The notes under the pieces were generated by a model that worked only from the letters and a program-made list of their open reading frames with translations, was not told the DNA's origin and did not search any database. 40,973 bases of DNA. Source: CAUZFZ01 sp963579025. Its GTDB lineage: Bacteria > Planctomycetota > Planctomycetia > Planctomycetales > Planctomycetaceae. Shown here in pieces: positions 1 to 9,482 of the stretch; within the stretch, counting starts at the first letter, position 1; each line of letters starts with the position of its first letter. Location: positions 1 through 40,973 of the forward strand of contig CAUZFZ010000097.1 of assembly GCA_963579025.1 (NCBI GenBank), given 5' to 3'. The position numbers were made by a program, and so were the translations under genes.

Positions 1-524
1 GACGCCTTTCCTTCAGCGACTCATTCGTCAGTCGACGTGAAGCCTGTCATTGCGTCTCGCCTTCATAGTCCGTCCCTTCACGACCGGTCGCCGGACTATT
101 CTGTTCTTCGACGCGTAAACCCCGGGCTTCTACGAAAGGTGATGCATCTTGTCGCTCTGCGACCCGGCCAGGAATGGCTGGGCCACCCTGCGGGAGCCAG
201 CTCTCGCTCCGCCAGAGCCTGCACCACCCGTGCCAGCTCCAGCCCCGCCAGTGCCCGCTCCCGCACCGGGTGGAGCCAATCCTTGAAGCGGCCGTCTCCA
301 TTTCGCGGCGACGACGTCAGCACCGAACTCACACGCTGAATGGAGTGCGTCGTCACATATCTGCTCGTGGCGGTGCCGCGGGTGGCACGCCCTGAGCCCG
401 AGCGAAGGGCGTGGAGAATGCGGCAACACTTCGAATGCCAGCCTGACGCAGCCACGCCCTTCCTGACGTCAGGGACGTGCCACCCAACTTACATTTTCCG
501 GATGAACCAGCTCGTGAGGTTTTC
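1..524. other. No supportable gene; GC-rich non-coding or decayed DNA
   Basis: Several overlapping open frames exist on both strands here, but none shows a recognisable domain, a hydrophobicity pattern or a convincing ribosome binding site, and the translations are rich in Arg, Ser, Pro and Ala, as expected of chance frames in GC-rich DNA. The stretch leads directly into transposase relics, so it may be decayed mobile DNA or the end of a gene outside the window. Confidence 0.4.
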
Positions 525-731
525 ATGCAGTACCGTGATCCTCTCACCGGGGAAACTTTCATCCGCAAGCTTCGTCTCGACTCCAGTGAACCTGGAGTCG
601 CGTTCGAATGGACGTTTTCCTGTTACCGTCGGTTTCAGTTTCTCAACCGCGACCGAACTCGCGAGTGGCTTATTGAGTCGCTTGAGGAAGCCCGCACCGC
701 ACTGGCGATTGACCTGTGGGCCTGGGTGATC
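525..731 (+). pseudogene. 5' fragment of a REP-associated (IS200-like) tyrosine transposase
   Basis: From the ATG at 525 the frame reads MQYRDPLTGETFIRKLR, then YRRFQFLNRDRTREWLIES and IDLWAWVIM. This is the usual N-terminal half of REP-associated transposases, where the next residues should be P-E-H-V-H, supplying the catalytic HUH histidines. Here the homology stops exactly at the VIM methionine (ATG 731-733), and the following codons (VTKALIRSPLF) belong to the opposite-strand relic read backwards. No HUH motif and no catalytic tyrosine remain, so it cannot be active. The frame is otherwise free of stops up to the junction, which suggests a fairly recent truncation. Family assignment is from memory of the motif series and is an inference. 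Confidence 0.6.
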
Positions 732-908
732 ATGGTCACAAAGGCATTGATCCGCAGTCCCTTGTTCCGATGACAGAACGTCATGCTCTCGTAACGATCC
801 GGAAGGCGGGCTCGCTGATAAACACAGGAAGCCACTCGACGACACTGAATGTCACGAAATACACCGGCCAGTCGTCACGGGTGCGATAGCGTTCCACGGG
901 GGCACCTT
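729..908 (-). pseudogene. 5' fragment of a second, different IS200-like transposase, frameshifted
   Basis: Reading the minus strand from about 908, the frame gives VERYRTRDDWPVYFVTFSVV, then EWLPVFISEPAFRIVT, a typical start for another subfamily of REP-associated transposases. One base is missing near 790: after that point the sense continues in another frame as ESMTFCHRNKGLRINAFVTM and stops being homologous at the same Met that precedes the P-x-H-x-H motif. It is thus both frameshifted and truncated. It faces the plus-strand fragment, and the two share the CATG at their junction (about 730-734). No start codon was assigned because the 5' end is not clear. Confidence 0.55.
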
Positions 909-931
909 GGATTTCTGGTTCGTTCGTTCTA

Positions 932-1071
932 TTCGGCGCGGGTCTCCTGACCCCCCCCGCGATTGCCTGACCGAAGGTCTCCCCGGCACTGCCGGACAGT
1001 CCGACACACCCGGCTTGCCGAATGGAGACCTGCGGTCAAAAGGTTGGCGGGGTCAGAGACCCGCGCCGAAC
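932..1071. repeat. Long imperfect inverted repeat (MITE/REP-like), arms ~50 nt
   Basis: Positions 932-983 and 1024-1071 are near reverse complements: the outer ends read TTCGGCGCGGGTCTC and GAGACCCGCGCCGAA, and the inner ends read AGGTCTCC and GGAGACCT, with small indels including a run of eight C at 951-958. The 40-nt centre carries further CCGG-rich half-sites. The core GGGGTCAGAGACCC resembles repeats that accompany REP-associated transposases, and the element lies directly beside two relics of that family. It contains no gene. Confidence 0.75.
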
Positions 1072-1127
1072 GGCAGACTTGCGGTTCCCATACGAGTTGC
1101 AAGTAACCGGTTCCACGCCGCCGTATG

Positions 1128-1910
1128 TCAATCCGAGCCGATTGAATCCGGATTTGTCCCCAGCATGTTGCGTTTCATGCTGATCAGTTCCCCAAGGGCT
1201 TTTCGATAGTCAGCGTCGTTCAAGCGACGACCACCCAGTGCCTTCAGTTTTCCATTGGGAAGGAACGTCAGCAGTGGCGTGCTGTGATCTACTTCCATGT
1301 CGAGTTTTCCTTCACTCTGCCGACGAAATGCCTTCCAGTAGTCCTCGGACTTATCTCCCCATGGCTTCACAGGTGGGACAACAAAAACGACTCGATCGGG
1401 GCGTACATTTCGAAGCAGCTGCTGCAGTTCCCAGCCGAAGCCGTCTGTGGTTCCGTGAATTTGTCCAACAATGATGACAACCAACTGAGCCTCAACCATC
1501 AGCTCACCCACAACTTCTTTCCACTCATCGTCCAGCCAGAGTCGGGCAAATCCTGCAGGAGGAAGTCCCCGTCTCGGTTTGGCTACGGCGATCACCGGCC
1601 CAAACTGCATCAATTCTTCGGCAACCACTTCTTCAAGTGTTGTGGTCTGTCCGGCGAATAATTTGTTCTGCCACCACTTAAGTGGATTGATGGTTTGAGA
1701 CCGATGGACTGTCAGAAAGTCATCCGCGAAGTTGCGCAGGAGCACGATCGGAGGTCGTGAGTCGTCGGCTCGTACCTGCAACGCCGGCTTTGCTGTGTGA
1801 CGCTTTCCTCGTTTGAGAAGACTTACAGCAAGTGCTCCAGTCCCAAAGCCTGCAATGGAAAGAATGGGGTTATGGGTGTAGGTGAAGGCAAACAGCAGGC
1901 CGAAGGACAC
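1128..1910 (-). CDS. Membrane-anchored protein with TIR-like cytosolic region, hypothetical
   Basis: The 260-residue frame begins at a GTG with a hydrophobic segment (about residues 1-32) ending in KRGKR, consistent with a membrane anchor. The rest is soluble: PPIVLLRNFADDF (about 53-65), then EELMQFGPVIAVAKPRRG, ARLWLDDEWKEVVGEL, AQLVVIIVG and GFGWELQQLL. That order (LRSF-DD, GPVIAIGRPGE, DDEWQ, WE) recurs in uncharacterised bacterial proteins predicted to have a TIR/SEFIR-like alpha/beta fold, with the Glu of WEL near where a TIR catalytic Glu would sit. The real start may be the ATG at 2005 in another frame (MNDQLPKINVHEGG), which would join this frame through a one-base shift near 1930-1945; in-frame upstream codons (FLSGCGYALGA) would extend the first hydrophobic segment. 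Function unknown. Confidence 0.6.
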   Translation of the reverse strand: MSFGLLFAFTYTHNPILSIAGFGTGALAVSLLKRGKRHTAKPALQVRADDSRPPIVLLRNFADDFLTVHRSQTINPLKWWQNKLFAGQTTTLEEVVAEELMQFGPVIAVAKPRRGLPPAGFARLWLDDEWKEVVGELMVEAQLVVIIVGQIHGTTDGFGWELQQLLRNVRPDRVVFVVPPVKPWGDKSEDYWKAFRRQSEGKLDMEVDHSTPLLTFLPNGKLKALGGRRLNDADYRKALGELISMKRNMLGTNPDSIGSD

Positions 1911-2097
1911 TGCACCAAGGGCGTACCCGCACCCTGAAAGAAACTGCCCGCTGCTTCTTGACTTCCACCTTCGTGGACGTTTATTTTAGGTAGTTGGTCG
2001 TTCACTTCTGGTTCCAGTCACAATTTGAGGATGAGGCGGCCTTTACCCAGTAAGAGTTTAGTTCCTCGGGTCGTTGCAGCGCGCCGGCTGGCGTTGG

Positions 2098-2124
2098 TTA
2101 CAATAACAAGGACAGGCATTGTAA
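2098..2124. repeat. Short inverted repeat upstream of the transposase gene
   Basis: TTACAAT (2098-2104) and ATTGTAA (2118-2124) are perfect reverse complements around a 13-nt centre that contains GGACAGG, a sequence echoed just after the transposase gene. It lies 71 nt before the start codon and could be an operator or the left boundary of the transposable unit. The rest of 2006-2195 shows nothing else I can support. Confidence 0.4.
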
Positions 2125-2195
2125 ATCGGTCGCGATGGTGATACAAGGCGTGGAATGACGGCATGTGGTGTCTCTCGATGAGGGGGAGTAGTGCA

Positions 2196-3224
2196 ATGAC
2201 GATGGCTCGGAAGTCTCTGGTGGATTCTGCGGTCACTCCGTACTACCACTGCATTTCACGGTGTGTGCGGCGGGCGTTTCTGTGTGGGGAAGGGTGTGAA
2301 CATCGGAAGCAGTGGGTCGAGGATCGGTTGCGGGAACTGGCGGGACTCTTTGCCATTGATGTGTGTGCCTATGCGGTGCTCGATAATCATCTACATGTGG
2401 TGCTGCGGCTAAATGATGAGGTCGCGGCGGGGTGGTCGGATGAGGAAGTGGTGCGTCGCTGGGGGCGGTTGTTTCCGCCTCGGGGGAAGGATCGGAAGCC
2501 GCTGGAAGTCACGCAGTCGTGGGTGCGCGAGCGGTTGCAGGATGCGGCGTGGGTGGCCACCGCTCGAGAGCGGCTGAATTCGCTGGGGTGGTTCATGAAG
2601 TGCCTGAAAGAGCCACTGGCACGCAAAGCCAATTTCGAAGACCAGTGCAAAGGCACGTTCTGGGAAGCTCGCTACAAGAGCATCGCGATTCTCGATGAAG
2701 AGGCTCTGCTGACGACTCTGGCGTACGTAGATTTGAATCCGCTGGCCGCGGGACTGGCGCAGACTCCGGAGTCGTCACCGCATACGTCGGTCAAGGCGCG
2801 TGTGGATGACTGTCGGGCTCGGGGTGTGCTGGATGATGTCGCGGATCAGCCGGCCGATCGCACGCGAATGGATCAGAATCTGGAGGACGAATCGTTCTGG
2901 CTGGCTCCGATCGAGGATCGTCGGGAGCGCGGTGGCAAACGGGCGGGAGTCACGACTCAGGTGAATCTGGCGAGCTATCTGCGTCTGCTGGACTGGTCGG
3001 CGCGTCTGTTTCGTCCGGGCAAGTGCATGATGCCGCCGGAGGTGGCGGGACTCCTCGAACGCCTGGGAAGCAGCGGCGACGTGTGGCGTGACCGTCTGGG
3101 CAAACTCCGAAGTCGAGACCGCGTCTACGGCGTGGTGTTTGCAACAAGCCGCAGTGCCATCAACCAGTTTGCCGCGGCCCGGGGCGTGAAGAAACTCAGC
3201 AACGTCAACGGCTGCCCCGGATAA
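2196..3224 (+). mobile_element. Intact REP-associated (IS200-like, HUH) transposase gene
   Basis: The 342-residue product starts MTMARKSLVDSAVTPYYHC and carries the Y1-transposase core: ISRCVRRAFLCGEG, the hydrophobic strand CAYAVLDNHLHVVLRL with the paired histidines of the HUH metal site, and LAYVDLNPLAAGLAQTPE with a candidate catalytic tyrosine. The 100-residue C-terminal extension is typical of the larger planctomycete members of this family. Such enzymes cut and join single-stranded DNA at palindromic ends, and domesticated relatives act on REP palindromes. An upstream ATG at 2163 would add 11 residues, but 2196 gives the usual family N-terminus. The frame has no interruption, so the enzyme may be functional. 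Palindromes lie on both sides (2098-2124 and 3215-3230). Confidence 0.85.
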
Positions 3225-3230
3225 CCGGGG
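3215..3230. repeat. GC hairpin spanning the transposase stop codon
   Basis: CCCCGG (3215-3220) and CCGGGG (3225-3230) are separated by ATAA, so the TAA stop codon of the transposase lies in the loop. It is followed by ACAGGGCAT. The resulting GGGGACAGG string also occurs in the centre of the palindrome at 4330-4403. This looks like the 3' recognition hairpin of a REP-type element. From 3231 to 3476 nothing else is evident. Confidence 0.5.
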
Positions 3231-3476
3231 ACAGGGCATTTCATGGCAACGTGGCCGGGGCTCAGGGGTTCGGACGAGATTGGCAGCGTACCTGGGTTCG
3301 GGCTCGGTCCTGCCTGAATTTACTGGCCTGTGCAGGTGGTGCGGCCGGACCAGTTACGGGGACCGGGATACCGAATCGAAGCTCGGCAGGGTGGCACGCG
3401 CCGGTTGATGCCATTCAATCAGGTGTCATTCCGGTGAGCGCCGTGGCTGGCCCCGCCCGCAGTTTGGCGAAATCGA

Positions 3477-4673
3477 TCAATCACCGAGCCCGAGGAGTCG
3501 GCGGATGCCGCTCCAGGGCTGTGCGTAGGTGAGAAATGGAAGACCGTCGACCGTGGCCTCTCGACGACGAGTGACACCGTCAACGGCACCAGCGTCATCC
3601 ACGATCGTCCGCACGACATCCTGATGCGTCGCGACAGTGTGCCGGTCGATGAGATCAACTCGGTCGTGCAGAACGCAAACCGCAGCCGCCAGAGCCATAG
3701 CACCCCAGTTGCTGGTCCCAGCCACGATCGTCCGGTCAGTCGCTATTCGACACGGGACCGTTGCCGACTGCGCTCCGGATAGTCGCGTACATATTTCACT
3801 CCAGCGAAATCGTCCCATGCCGATCTCGTTGCCGCCGTCGCCGACGCCGATTGTTTGCACGTCATCGTGTGCGGGACTGTTGGCCACGTCGTCAAACAAC
3901 TCATGCAGATCGCCGGTGAAATGATCGATTGCTTCTCCCCGCATGTTGCGGCAGCGATTCTGGTCAGACTTCGGTACGACTGACTGAAACGCCTCAGCAT
4001 CCGCTGCGGAATCCTGTTGTCGGACGGATTCCATTGTGTGTCCGGGACCAACACGTTCGATGGCGATGAGATGTGACAACTGACGGCCGTGCTCAGAGTT
4101 CAGAAAGCTCTGACGCCACGCGGCCGATTTAAGTGGACTTTCCAGCACGATTTCAGGTCTCAGGCCCGTTGCCACCGCTGCGGAACGAACCACCTCGCTG
4201 CAGTTCTGGTCGGTAATGACCTGGACGCTGTAACCCAGATCGAGCAGCACAGCCGCCAGTAACATCGTCCCCGGAGGCCCATCTGTCTCAGCATTGCCTG
4301 CAGTGTTCGAGTCACCGCTGTCAACTTCTGAGCCGAAGGCGCTAGCCTCGGGCCTTTGGCGAACGGGGACAGGTCCAAGGCCCGCGGCTAGCGCCGTCGG
4401 CTCACTAAGTGAGCTATTGGGAATGAAAAATCCGGTGACCAGGCACGCGTATCCGCGGCTTGCTCCAAGCTGCCTTGCTGCCGGCAACAGCTCTCCCTGG
4501 CCAGGCCCGTCGCCGTCGGCACCAATCAGTCCGCGACGCCCAGGATCGCGGCGAATCATCGCTTCGATTCGACTGACGATCTGGATCATGGACTGGGACG
4601 GCTGGTTCACGATTGGATTCAACTCCTGGTTGTCAGCGGAATCGTAGTCACGAAGTTTGCATTCTGCAGGCAC
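3477..4673 (-). CDS. D-glutamate cyclase-like protein (DUF4392 family)
   Basis: The product (398 residues from a GTG at 4673; ATG at 4589 giving MIQIVSRIEAMIRRDPGRRGL is an alternative start) matches the DUF4392 / D-glutamate cyclase C-terminal family, which converts D-glutamate to 5-oxo-D-proline in characterised eukaryotic members. Visible landmarks are RRDPGRRGL, ACLVTGFFIP, ETDGPPGTMLLAAVLLDLGY, LIAIERVGPG, RNMRGEAIDHF, IGVGDGGNEIGMG and TSNWGAMALAA. Residues about 90-115 (LSEPTALAAGLGPVPVRQRP and following) are encoded by a palindromic repeat inserted in frame between the conserved GFFIP and DGPPG segments; the frame stays open, so the protein may still fold with this loop. It is divergent from mgtE, 93 nt away. 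Confidence 0.8.
   Translation of the reverse strand: MPAECKLRDYDSADNQELNPIVNQPSQSMIQIVSRIEAMIRRDPGRRGLIGADGDGPGQGELLPAARQLGASRGYACLVTGFFIPNSSLSEPTALAAGLGPVPVRQRPEASAFGSEVDSGDSNTAGNAETDGPPGTMLLAAVLLDLGYSVQVITDQNCSEVVRSAAVATGLRPEIVLESPLKSAAWRQSFLNSEHGRQLSHLIAIERVGPGHTMESVRQQDSAADAEAFQSVVPKSDQNRCRNMRGEAIDHFTGDLHELFDDVANSPAHDDVQTIGVGDGGNEIGMGRFRWSEICTRLSGAQSATVPCRIATDRTIVAGTSNWGAMALAAAVCVLHDRVDLIDRHTVATHQDVVRTIVDDAGAVDGVTRRREATVDGLPFLTYAQPWSGIRRLLGLGD
4330..4403. repeat. Palindromic repeat inserted in frame in the D-glutamate cyclase-like gene
   Basis: The arms at 4330-4356 and 4377-4403 match at 25 of 27 positions as reverse complements (outer ends GAGCCGAAGGCGCTAGCC and GGCTAGCGCCGTCGGCTC), with a 20-nt centre containing GGGGACAGG. 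The same GGGGACAGG motif lies at the 3' end of the transposase gene 1.1 kb upstream. Read on the minus strand, the repeat is open and adds about 25 residues to the protein. Confidence 0.85.
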
Positions 4674-4766
4674 AGCAGTGGCTTGTGCGGCAACATCGCA
4701 GCGACTGGACGGTCACCAGTGGCTGCCTATCATTCGCCGACCTTCTTGTCCCGCAGGCGTCGCATC

Positions 4767-6128
4767 ATGTTTTATCGCTCACTTCTGCTGCCCGATCTTC
4801 GCATGTCGCTCGACGCGAACGACCGGGACGGGCTGCGCGAATTCTGCGAGGCGCTCCACCCGGCGGTCGCCGCCGAAGTTCTCGACGAGCTGACTGCGGA
4901 AGAAATCTGGAGCGTGATGAGTGCATGCCCGCCCGAGCGTCAGGCGGAGGTTCTCGGATTCCTGGAAGATCATCGACAGATTGAACTGATCAACGTCGCC
5001 CCGCGAACCGAACTGTCCCGGCTGATCGAGGAGATGGCAGCGGACGACCGCGTCGACTTCCTGGAAATGCTGGAAGAGGAACAGGTCGAGAGTCTGCTGC
5101 CATTGATCGCCCAGGCCGAACGAGCCGATATTCGCAAGCTGCTGTCGTATCCGGACGGCAGTGCCGGCTCGATCATGACGACCGAGTACGCCTGGCTGCC
5201 TGAGGAACTCACGGTCGGCGAAGCCCTCGACCAGTTACGCGTGCAGGCTCCCGAGAGCGAGACAATTTACTACGTCTACATTCTGGATGACGGACGTCGG
5301 CTGGACGGCATCGTGTCGTTGCGCGAACTCATCGTGGCGAAACGGACGGCGAAGCTGTCCGACATCATGCACCGTGATGTCATCTCTGTGCGCGTCGGTG
5401 ACGACGAGGAATTCGTCGCCCGCGAGGTCGCCAAATACGACTTCCTGGCGATTCCTGTTGTCGACAATCAGAACCAGCTTGTCGGTATCGTCACGCACGA
5501 CGATGTGCTCGACATTCTGGAAGAAGAAGCGACGGAAGACGCGCATCGACAGGCTGCCATGGAGCCGCTGGAAGACAGCTACATGGCGACGCCCGTTCTG
5601 GTGCTGCTGCACAAGCGGGGCATCTGGCTGGTGATCCTGCTGGGCGCGGCACTGTTGACTGCGTTCGCGATGAAACAGTTCGAAGACCTGCAGGCACAGC
5701 AGGCGTTTATCTGGATGAGCTGGTTCGTTCCGCTCGTGCTGGCCAGCGGCGGCAATGCGGGGTCGCAGTCAGCAACGCTGGTCATCCGCGAAATGGCCAC
5801 ACGCCACATGGATGATGGCGAGAAGTGGAACATGCTGACGCGCGAGTTTCGTCTGGCCTGTCTGCTGGGCGGTTGTCTGATGCTGCTTTCATTTGGAGCC
5901 GCGGCAACTCTGGTCAACATCCAACAGGCAGGAGTCGTCGGGCTGACGGTGTTCTTAATGGTCGTCATGGGCACGGTAGCTGGTGCCGTGCTGCCAATTC
6001 TGTTCAAGCGACTTGGTATGGACCCGGCTCTCATGTCGAATCCGCTGATCGCGGCGCTGGTCGACGTCATGGGAGTCATCATCTACTTCAACGCCGCACT
6101 TCTTCTGCTCAAATCAACTGGAAGCTGA
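4767..6128 (+). CDS. mgtE: Magnesium transporter MgtE
   Basis: The 453-residue product has the full MgtE layout. An N-terminal helical superhelix (about 10-130, with repeated LxxL-rich helices such as RVDFLEMLEEEQVESLLPL) is followed by two CBS domains (about 135-260; SAGSIMTTEYAWL and LSDIMHRDVISVRVGDDEEF), then a linker and five membrane segments from about residue 285. The pore signature GGNAGSQSATL and the final helix NPLIAALVDVMGVIIYF with its conserved Asp are intact. In characterised MgtE homodimers the CBS and N domains sense cytosolic Mg2+ and close the pore. I chose ATG 4767 (MFYRSLLLPDL) over an upstream start at 4683, because it gives the normal family N-terminus. It is divergent from the D-glutamate cyclase-like gene. 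Confidence 0.95.
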   Translation: MFYRSLLLPDLRMSLDANDRDGLREFCEALHPAVAAEVLDELTAEEIWSVMSACPPERQAEVLGFLEDHRQIELINVAPRTELSRLIEEMAADDRVDFLEMLEEEQVESLLPLIAQAERADIRKLLSYPDGSAGSIMTTEYAWLPEELTVGEALDQLRVQAPESETIYYVYILDDGRRLDGIVSLRELIVAKRTAKLSDIMHRDVISVRVGDDEEFVAREVAKYDFLAIPVVDNQNQLVGIVTHDDVLDILEEEATEDAHRQAAMEPLEDSYMATPVLVLLHKRGIWLVILLGAALLTAFAMKQFEDLQAQQAFIWMSWFVPLVLASGGNAGSQSATLVIREMATRHMDDGEKWNMLTREFRLACLLGGCLMLLSFGAAATLVNIQQAGVVGLTVFLMVVMGTVAGAVLPILFKRLGMDPALMSNPLIAALVDVMGVIIYFNAALLLLKSTGS

Positions 6129-6176
6129 CGCGAGGTCGAGTGCTCGAATCGCCAGGCAAAACCGGAAAACAACTTC

Positions 6177-6665
6177 ATGGCAAAGAAACGCAAGCGTCAT
6201 TACTGGTTGCTCAAGTCGGAACCGAGTTCCTACTCGATCGACGACCTGGCACGGGACGGCTCAACGCACTGGGACGGAGTCCGCAATTACCAGGCTCGCA
6301 ACATGCTGCGTGACGACATTCAGGTTGGCGATCGCGTGCTGTTCTATCACAGCAACGCCAAGCCAATGGCGGTGGTTGGCACGGCGAAAGTCGTGCAGTC
6401 CGGCTACCCGGACCACACAGCCTTCGATCCGCAGGACCATCACTACGACCCGAAGAGCGATCCTGATACGCCGACGTGGTTCATGGTTGACATCGAGCTG
6501 ATCCAGAAACTTCCGAATCCGCTCACGCGCGACGAGCTGCGCGACGACGAAACGACGTCTGGCATGATGCTGCTCCAGCGAGGTTCGCGACTGTCAGTCC
6601 AACCGGTGACCGAGGCAGAATGGAAAGCAATACACCGCCTGGCAGGCGTGAAAGATCCGCGCTGA
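6177..6665 (+). CDS. EVE domain-containing protein
   Basis: The 162-residue product is almost entirely one EVE (PUA-like) domain: HYWLLKSEPSSYSIDDLARD, WDGVRNYQARNMLRDDIQVG, DRVLFYHSNAKPMAVVGTAKV, then YPDHTAFDPQDHHYDPKSDP and WFMVDIELIQKLPNPLTRDE, ending with LLQRGSRLSVQPVTEAEW. The family includes human THYN1 and is thought to recognise modified bases in DNA or RNA through an aromatic pocket. The N-terminal MAKKRKRH is basic. The gene follows mgtE by 48 nt on the same strand, with no terminator between them, so they may be cotranscribed, though a shared role is not evident. Confidence 0.92.
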   Translation: MAKKRKRHYWLLKSEPSSYSIDDLARDGSTHWDGVRNYQARNMLRDDIQVGDRVLFYHSNAKPMAVVGTAKVVQSGYPDHTAFDPQDHHYDPKSDPDTPTWFMVDIELIQKLPNPLTRDELRDDETTSGMMLLQRGSRLSVQPVTEAEWKAIHRLAGVKDPR

Positions 6666-6720
6666 AAGCGATCGCAATCAGCTCACAGAGTTCCTGAAGT
6701 CGACAGCGGACACGCAATCG

Positions 6721-7416
6721 ATGACCGAAAATCCGACAACCGAAACAGGGATCGGCTGGAAGTGGACTGAAAAACTGGGCCTCGGGATATGCATCGTGGG
6801 CCTGTGTGTTCTCGCTGCGCTGATGGTACTGATCTCGTCACCGGCGACTCAGGAGTTTGACGAATCCATCATTCGGCAGATGCGGTCGCCTGACGACCTG
6901 TCGCGGCCGATTGGTCCACGGTGGCTGGCCGAGTCGATGCGCGACTGGACCGCTCTGGGCGGTTATTCCGTACTGTCGACGATCACGGTTCTCGTCACGG
7001 TGTGTCTGCTGCTGGAACGACAACGAGTCCACGCGAGAATCATTCTGGCGACCGTTGCCAGCGGCTATTTGCTGGGCCTGTTGCTCAAGAACATTGTCAG
7101 CCGTCCGCGGCCCGATATCGTGCCGCATTACTCGTACGTGGATTCGCCCAGCTTTCCGAGCAGCCACTCGATGATGTCGGCGATCGTGTATCTGACATTG
7201 GGGCTGATGCTGTCCGACCTGGCCTCACACCGGCGCGTGAAGGTTTTTCTGGTTGTCGCGGCACTGGTAATTTCCGGAACGGTCGGCTGCAGCCGCATCT
7301 TCATGGGAGTTCACTATCCAACTGATGTCATCGCCGGATGGTGGGCCGGAACAAGCTGGGCTTTGGGCTGGTGGTTGATTGTTCGCCGGCGGCGAGCGAC
7401 GGCAGTCGCTCAGTAG
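6721..7416 (+). CDS. PAP2-family membrane phosphatase
   Basis: The 231-residue protein has about six membrane segments, starting with LGLGICIVGLCVLAALMVLI (about 20-39). The three PAP2 / type-2 phosphatidic acid phosphatase motifs are present: KNIVSRPRPD (KX6RP), PSSHSM (PSGH equivalent, with the catalytic His) and SRIFMGVHYPTDV (SRX5HX3D). Members remove phosphate from lipid phosphates such as phosphatidic acid, phosphatidylglycerol phosphate or undecaprenyl pyrophosphate at the outer face of the inner membrane. The substrate cannot be told from sequence. The start ATG at 6721 is 55 nt after the EVE gene, and the next gene starts 22 nt after the stop. Confidence 0.9.
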   Translation: MTENPTTETGIGWKWTEKLGLGICIVGLCVLAALMVLISSPATQEFDESIIRQMRSPDDLSRPIGPRWLAESMRDWTALGGYSVLSTITVLVTVCLLLERQRVHARIILATVASGYLLGLLLKNIVSRPRPDIVPHYSYVDSPSFPSSHSMMSAIVYLTLGLMLSDLASHRRVKVFLVVAALVISGTVGCSRIFMGVHYPTDVIAGWWAGTSWALGWWLIVRRRRATAVAQ

Positions 7417-7438
7417 GACTACAGAACAAAGGTCGACG

Positions 7439-9049
<1,611 letters not shown>

Positions 9050-9098
9050 TGAAAAGACTCCGGCTACCCTTATCTCGATTGCAAGCGAATCAATCAGT

Positions 9099-9443
9099 AT
9101 GACGGATCAACGCGAACAGACGCCCCGTACATTCTCGACGTTTCTCGTGCTCTCTGTCCTGATCTGCTTTATGTCCTGGGGAACGGAGTTGTTCTTCCTC
9201 ATTTGTCAGCTCGTCATTGGTAAGCTGCCCGGAGACAGCGCTGCGGCCCATGCTGCTCTGATCACCGTAGCCGTGTCATCCAGCATCTTCGTTCGAGCTT
9301 CGGGAAGTAAGCAACTGGCTGCGGTCGCACACTTGCGAGGTAAGCTCCAGCTCACACGCGGCCAGTCGGTTGTTGTGACCGTCTTCATAGTTTCCTACTC
9401 GGTCTTCCTCACGTGGGCGATTGGTGGATTCGAGTCACGCTGA
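9099..9443 (+). CDS. Small membrane protein, hypothetical
   Basis: The 114-residue product has a short polar N-terminus, then two or three hydrophobic segments: TFLVLSVLICFMSWG into LFFLICQLVIG (about 14-40), AALITVAVSSSIFV (about 52-66), and SVVVTVFIVSYSVFLTWAI (about 90-108). A basic stretch (LRGKLQLTRG) lies between the last two. I recognise no family. It follows the NuoE/F-like gene by 49 nt on the same strand and converges on the Gfo/Idh pair 39 nt further on. The hydrophobic pattern argues for a real gene, but there is no functional clue. Confidence 0.6.
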   Translation: MTDQREQTPRTFSTFLVLSVLICFMSWGTELFFLICQLVIGKLPGDSAAAHAALITVAVSSSIFVRASGSKQLAAVAHLRGKLQLTRGQSVVVTVFIVSYSVFLTWAIGGFESR

Positions 9444-9482
9444 TCCACCCGCCATCCAAAACTTACGCTTTCAGATGTGATG

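Noticed and set aside
2775..3239. 154-residue minus-strand frame opposite the transposase
   Set aside because: It is a shadow of the transposase coding sequence with no recognisable feature.
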